From positions 1-6,037 of the forward strand of contig JAGHDS010000368.1 in NCBI GenBank assembly GCA_021159845.1: DNA of 6,037 bases, read 5' to 3'. The position numbers and the translations under genes are program-made. The notes below the pieces were generated by a model. That model was not told the DNA's origin, searched no databases, and saw only the letters and a list, made by a program, of their open reading frames with translations. Of this stretch, positions 5,511 through 6,037 are shown piece by piece (within the stretch, counting starts at the first letter, position 1; each line of letters begins with the position of its first letter). This DNA is from Anaerolineae bacterium (lineage in GTDB: Bacteria; Chloroflexota; Anaerolineae; DUEN01).

Positions 5511-5588
5511 CGATGGCTGGTGAGTATCCTGTAACGGGGTATTCCCTCCGTTGGGTGGGGGCATTGTTTTGGCAGGAGGTTACGTGAG

Positions 5589-6037
5589 ATGAGCGCTGAA
5601 TCATCTGTGCCGCAGCCGGACCTGGGTTACGCCATGTCGAAGGCTCATCCGGCGGACCATACTGGGAACGGCTTTTACGGAAGGGACATCATCTCAGTCC
5701 GTCAATTCAATCAGGAAAATCTTCAGTACATTTTTCACGTCGCGGAGGAGATGCGTTCGATGGTCGAGCGCTTTGGCTCTGCCGATCTGTTGCAGGGCAA
5801 AGTGCTGGCCAACTTGTTCTATGAGCCCAGCACGCGCACGTCCTCTTCGTTCAACGCGGCCATGCAGCGACTGGGTGGGCGTGTCATTGCTATCAACGAG
5901 GTGGTGTACTCCTCCGTGAGCAAGGGAGAGTCCTTGCCCGACACGGTCCGTACGTTGGAGTGCTATGCGGATGTGATCGTGTTGCGCCATCCGGAGGTGG
6001 GGGCGGCCGCCACCGCGGCCCGGTATGCTCGCAAGCC
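5589..6037 (+). CDS. pyrB: Aspartate carbamoyltransferase catalytic chain (3' truncated by window end)
   Basis: The enzyme condenses carbamoyl phosphate with aspartate to give carbamoyl aspartate, the substrate of the PyrC just upstream. The window holds 149 complete codons, essentially the carbamoyl-phosphate domain. Visible: FYEPSTRTSSSF (78-89) with the phosphate-binding STRT, Lys112 in SSVSKGESLPDT (the mobile-loop lysine that reaches the neighbouring subunit in the family) and His134 in VLRHP. The segment around SKGESLPDT...CYADVIVLRHP is closer to the ATCase domain of animal CAD than to E. coli PyrB, from memory. AGGAGG (5574-5579) is 9 nt before ATG 5589 and an in-frame TAA at 5532 rules out much longer starts. 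About 30 residues precede the conserved domain, a modest polar extension without a signal peptide. Probably cotranscribed with pyrC. Confidence 0.95.
   Translation, partial: MSAESSVPQPDLGYAMSKAHPADHTGNGFYGRDIISVRQFNQENLQYIFHVAEEMRSMVERFGSADLLQGKVLANLFYEPSTRTSSSFNAAMQRLGGRVIAINEVVYSSVSKGESLPDTVRTLECYADVIVLRHPEVGAAATAARYARK

Overview
This window is ordinary bacterial chromosome carrying central-metabolism genes, all on the + strand. Gene content, moderately GC-rich codon use and protein flavour suggest a Chloroflexota (Anaerolineae-like) bacterium, perhaps thermophilic. That assignment is an inference from protein resemblance and the style of the intergenic repeats; no marker gene proves it. 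I see no mobile element, CRISPR array, tRNA or rRNA.

Layout. Bases 2-109 hold the last 35 codons of a membrane protein, possibly a chromate-transporter-like protein. Bases 110-579 form a non-coding stretch with a perfect 13-bp hairpin typical of dispersed intergenic repeats (155-184), a small inverted repeat (295-310), a near-consensus sigma-70 promoter (323-351) and an unusually long leader of about 220 nt. Then come yvcK (580-1617), gap (1690-2703) and pgk (2928-4103). A nested hairpin repeat lies between gap and pgk (2798-2848). Bases 4104-4424 are a regulatory region: two hairpins, a well-spaced promoter whose spacer and -10 box carry a 13-bp palindrome, a 7-codon leader ORF with a strong Shine-Dalgarno sequence, and a GC-rich hairpin that overlaps the leader ORF stop. 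After it come pyrC (4425-5510, TTG start) and the first 149 codons of pyrB (5589 to the window end).

Function. YvcK, GAPDH and PGK form a central-carbon block: two consecutive enzymes of lower glycolysis/gluconeogenesis follow the YvcK/CofD-family factor, whose Bacillus member is needed for growth on gluconeogenic carbon sources. PyrB and PyrC catalyse steps 2 and 3 of de novo pyrimidine synthesis. Both look strikingly like the dihydroorotase and aspartate transcarbamoylase domains of animal CAD, and they occur here in the CAD order (DHOase then ATCase), encoded as separate proteins in the same reading frame.

The points most worth a second look are the CAD-like pyrC-pyrB pair, the pyrC upstream region (promoter, palindrome, mini-ORF, hairpin) and the long yvcK leader. 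Nothing in the window looks like a wholly new system.
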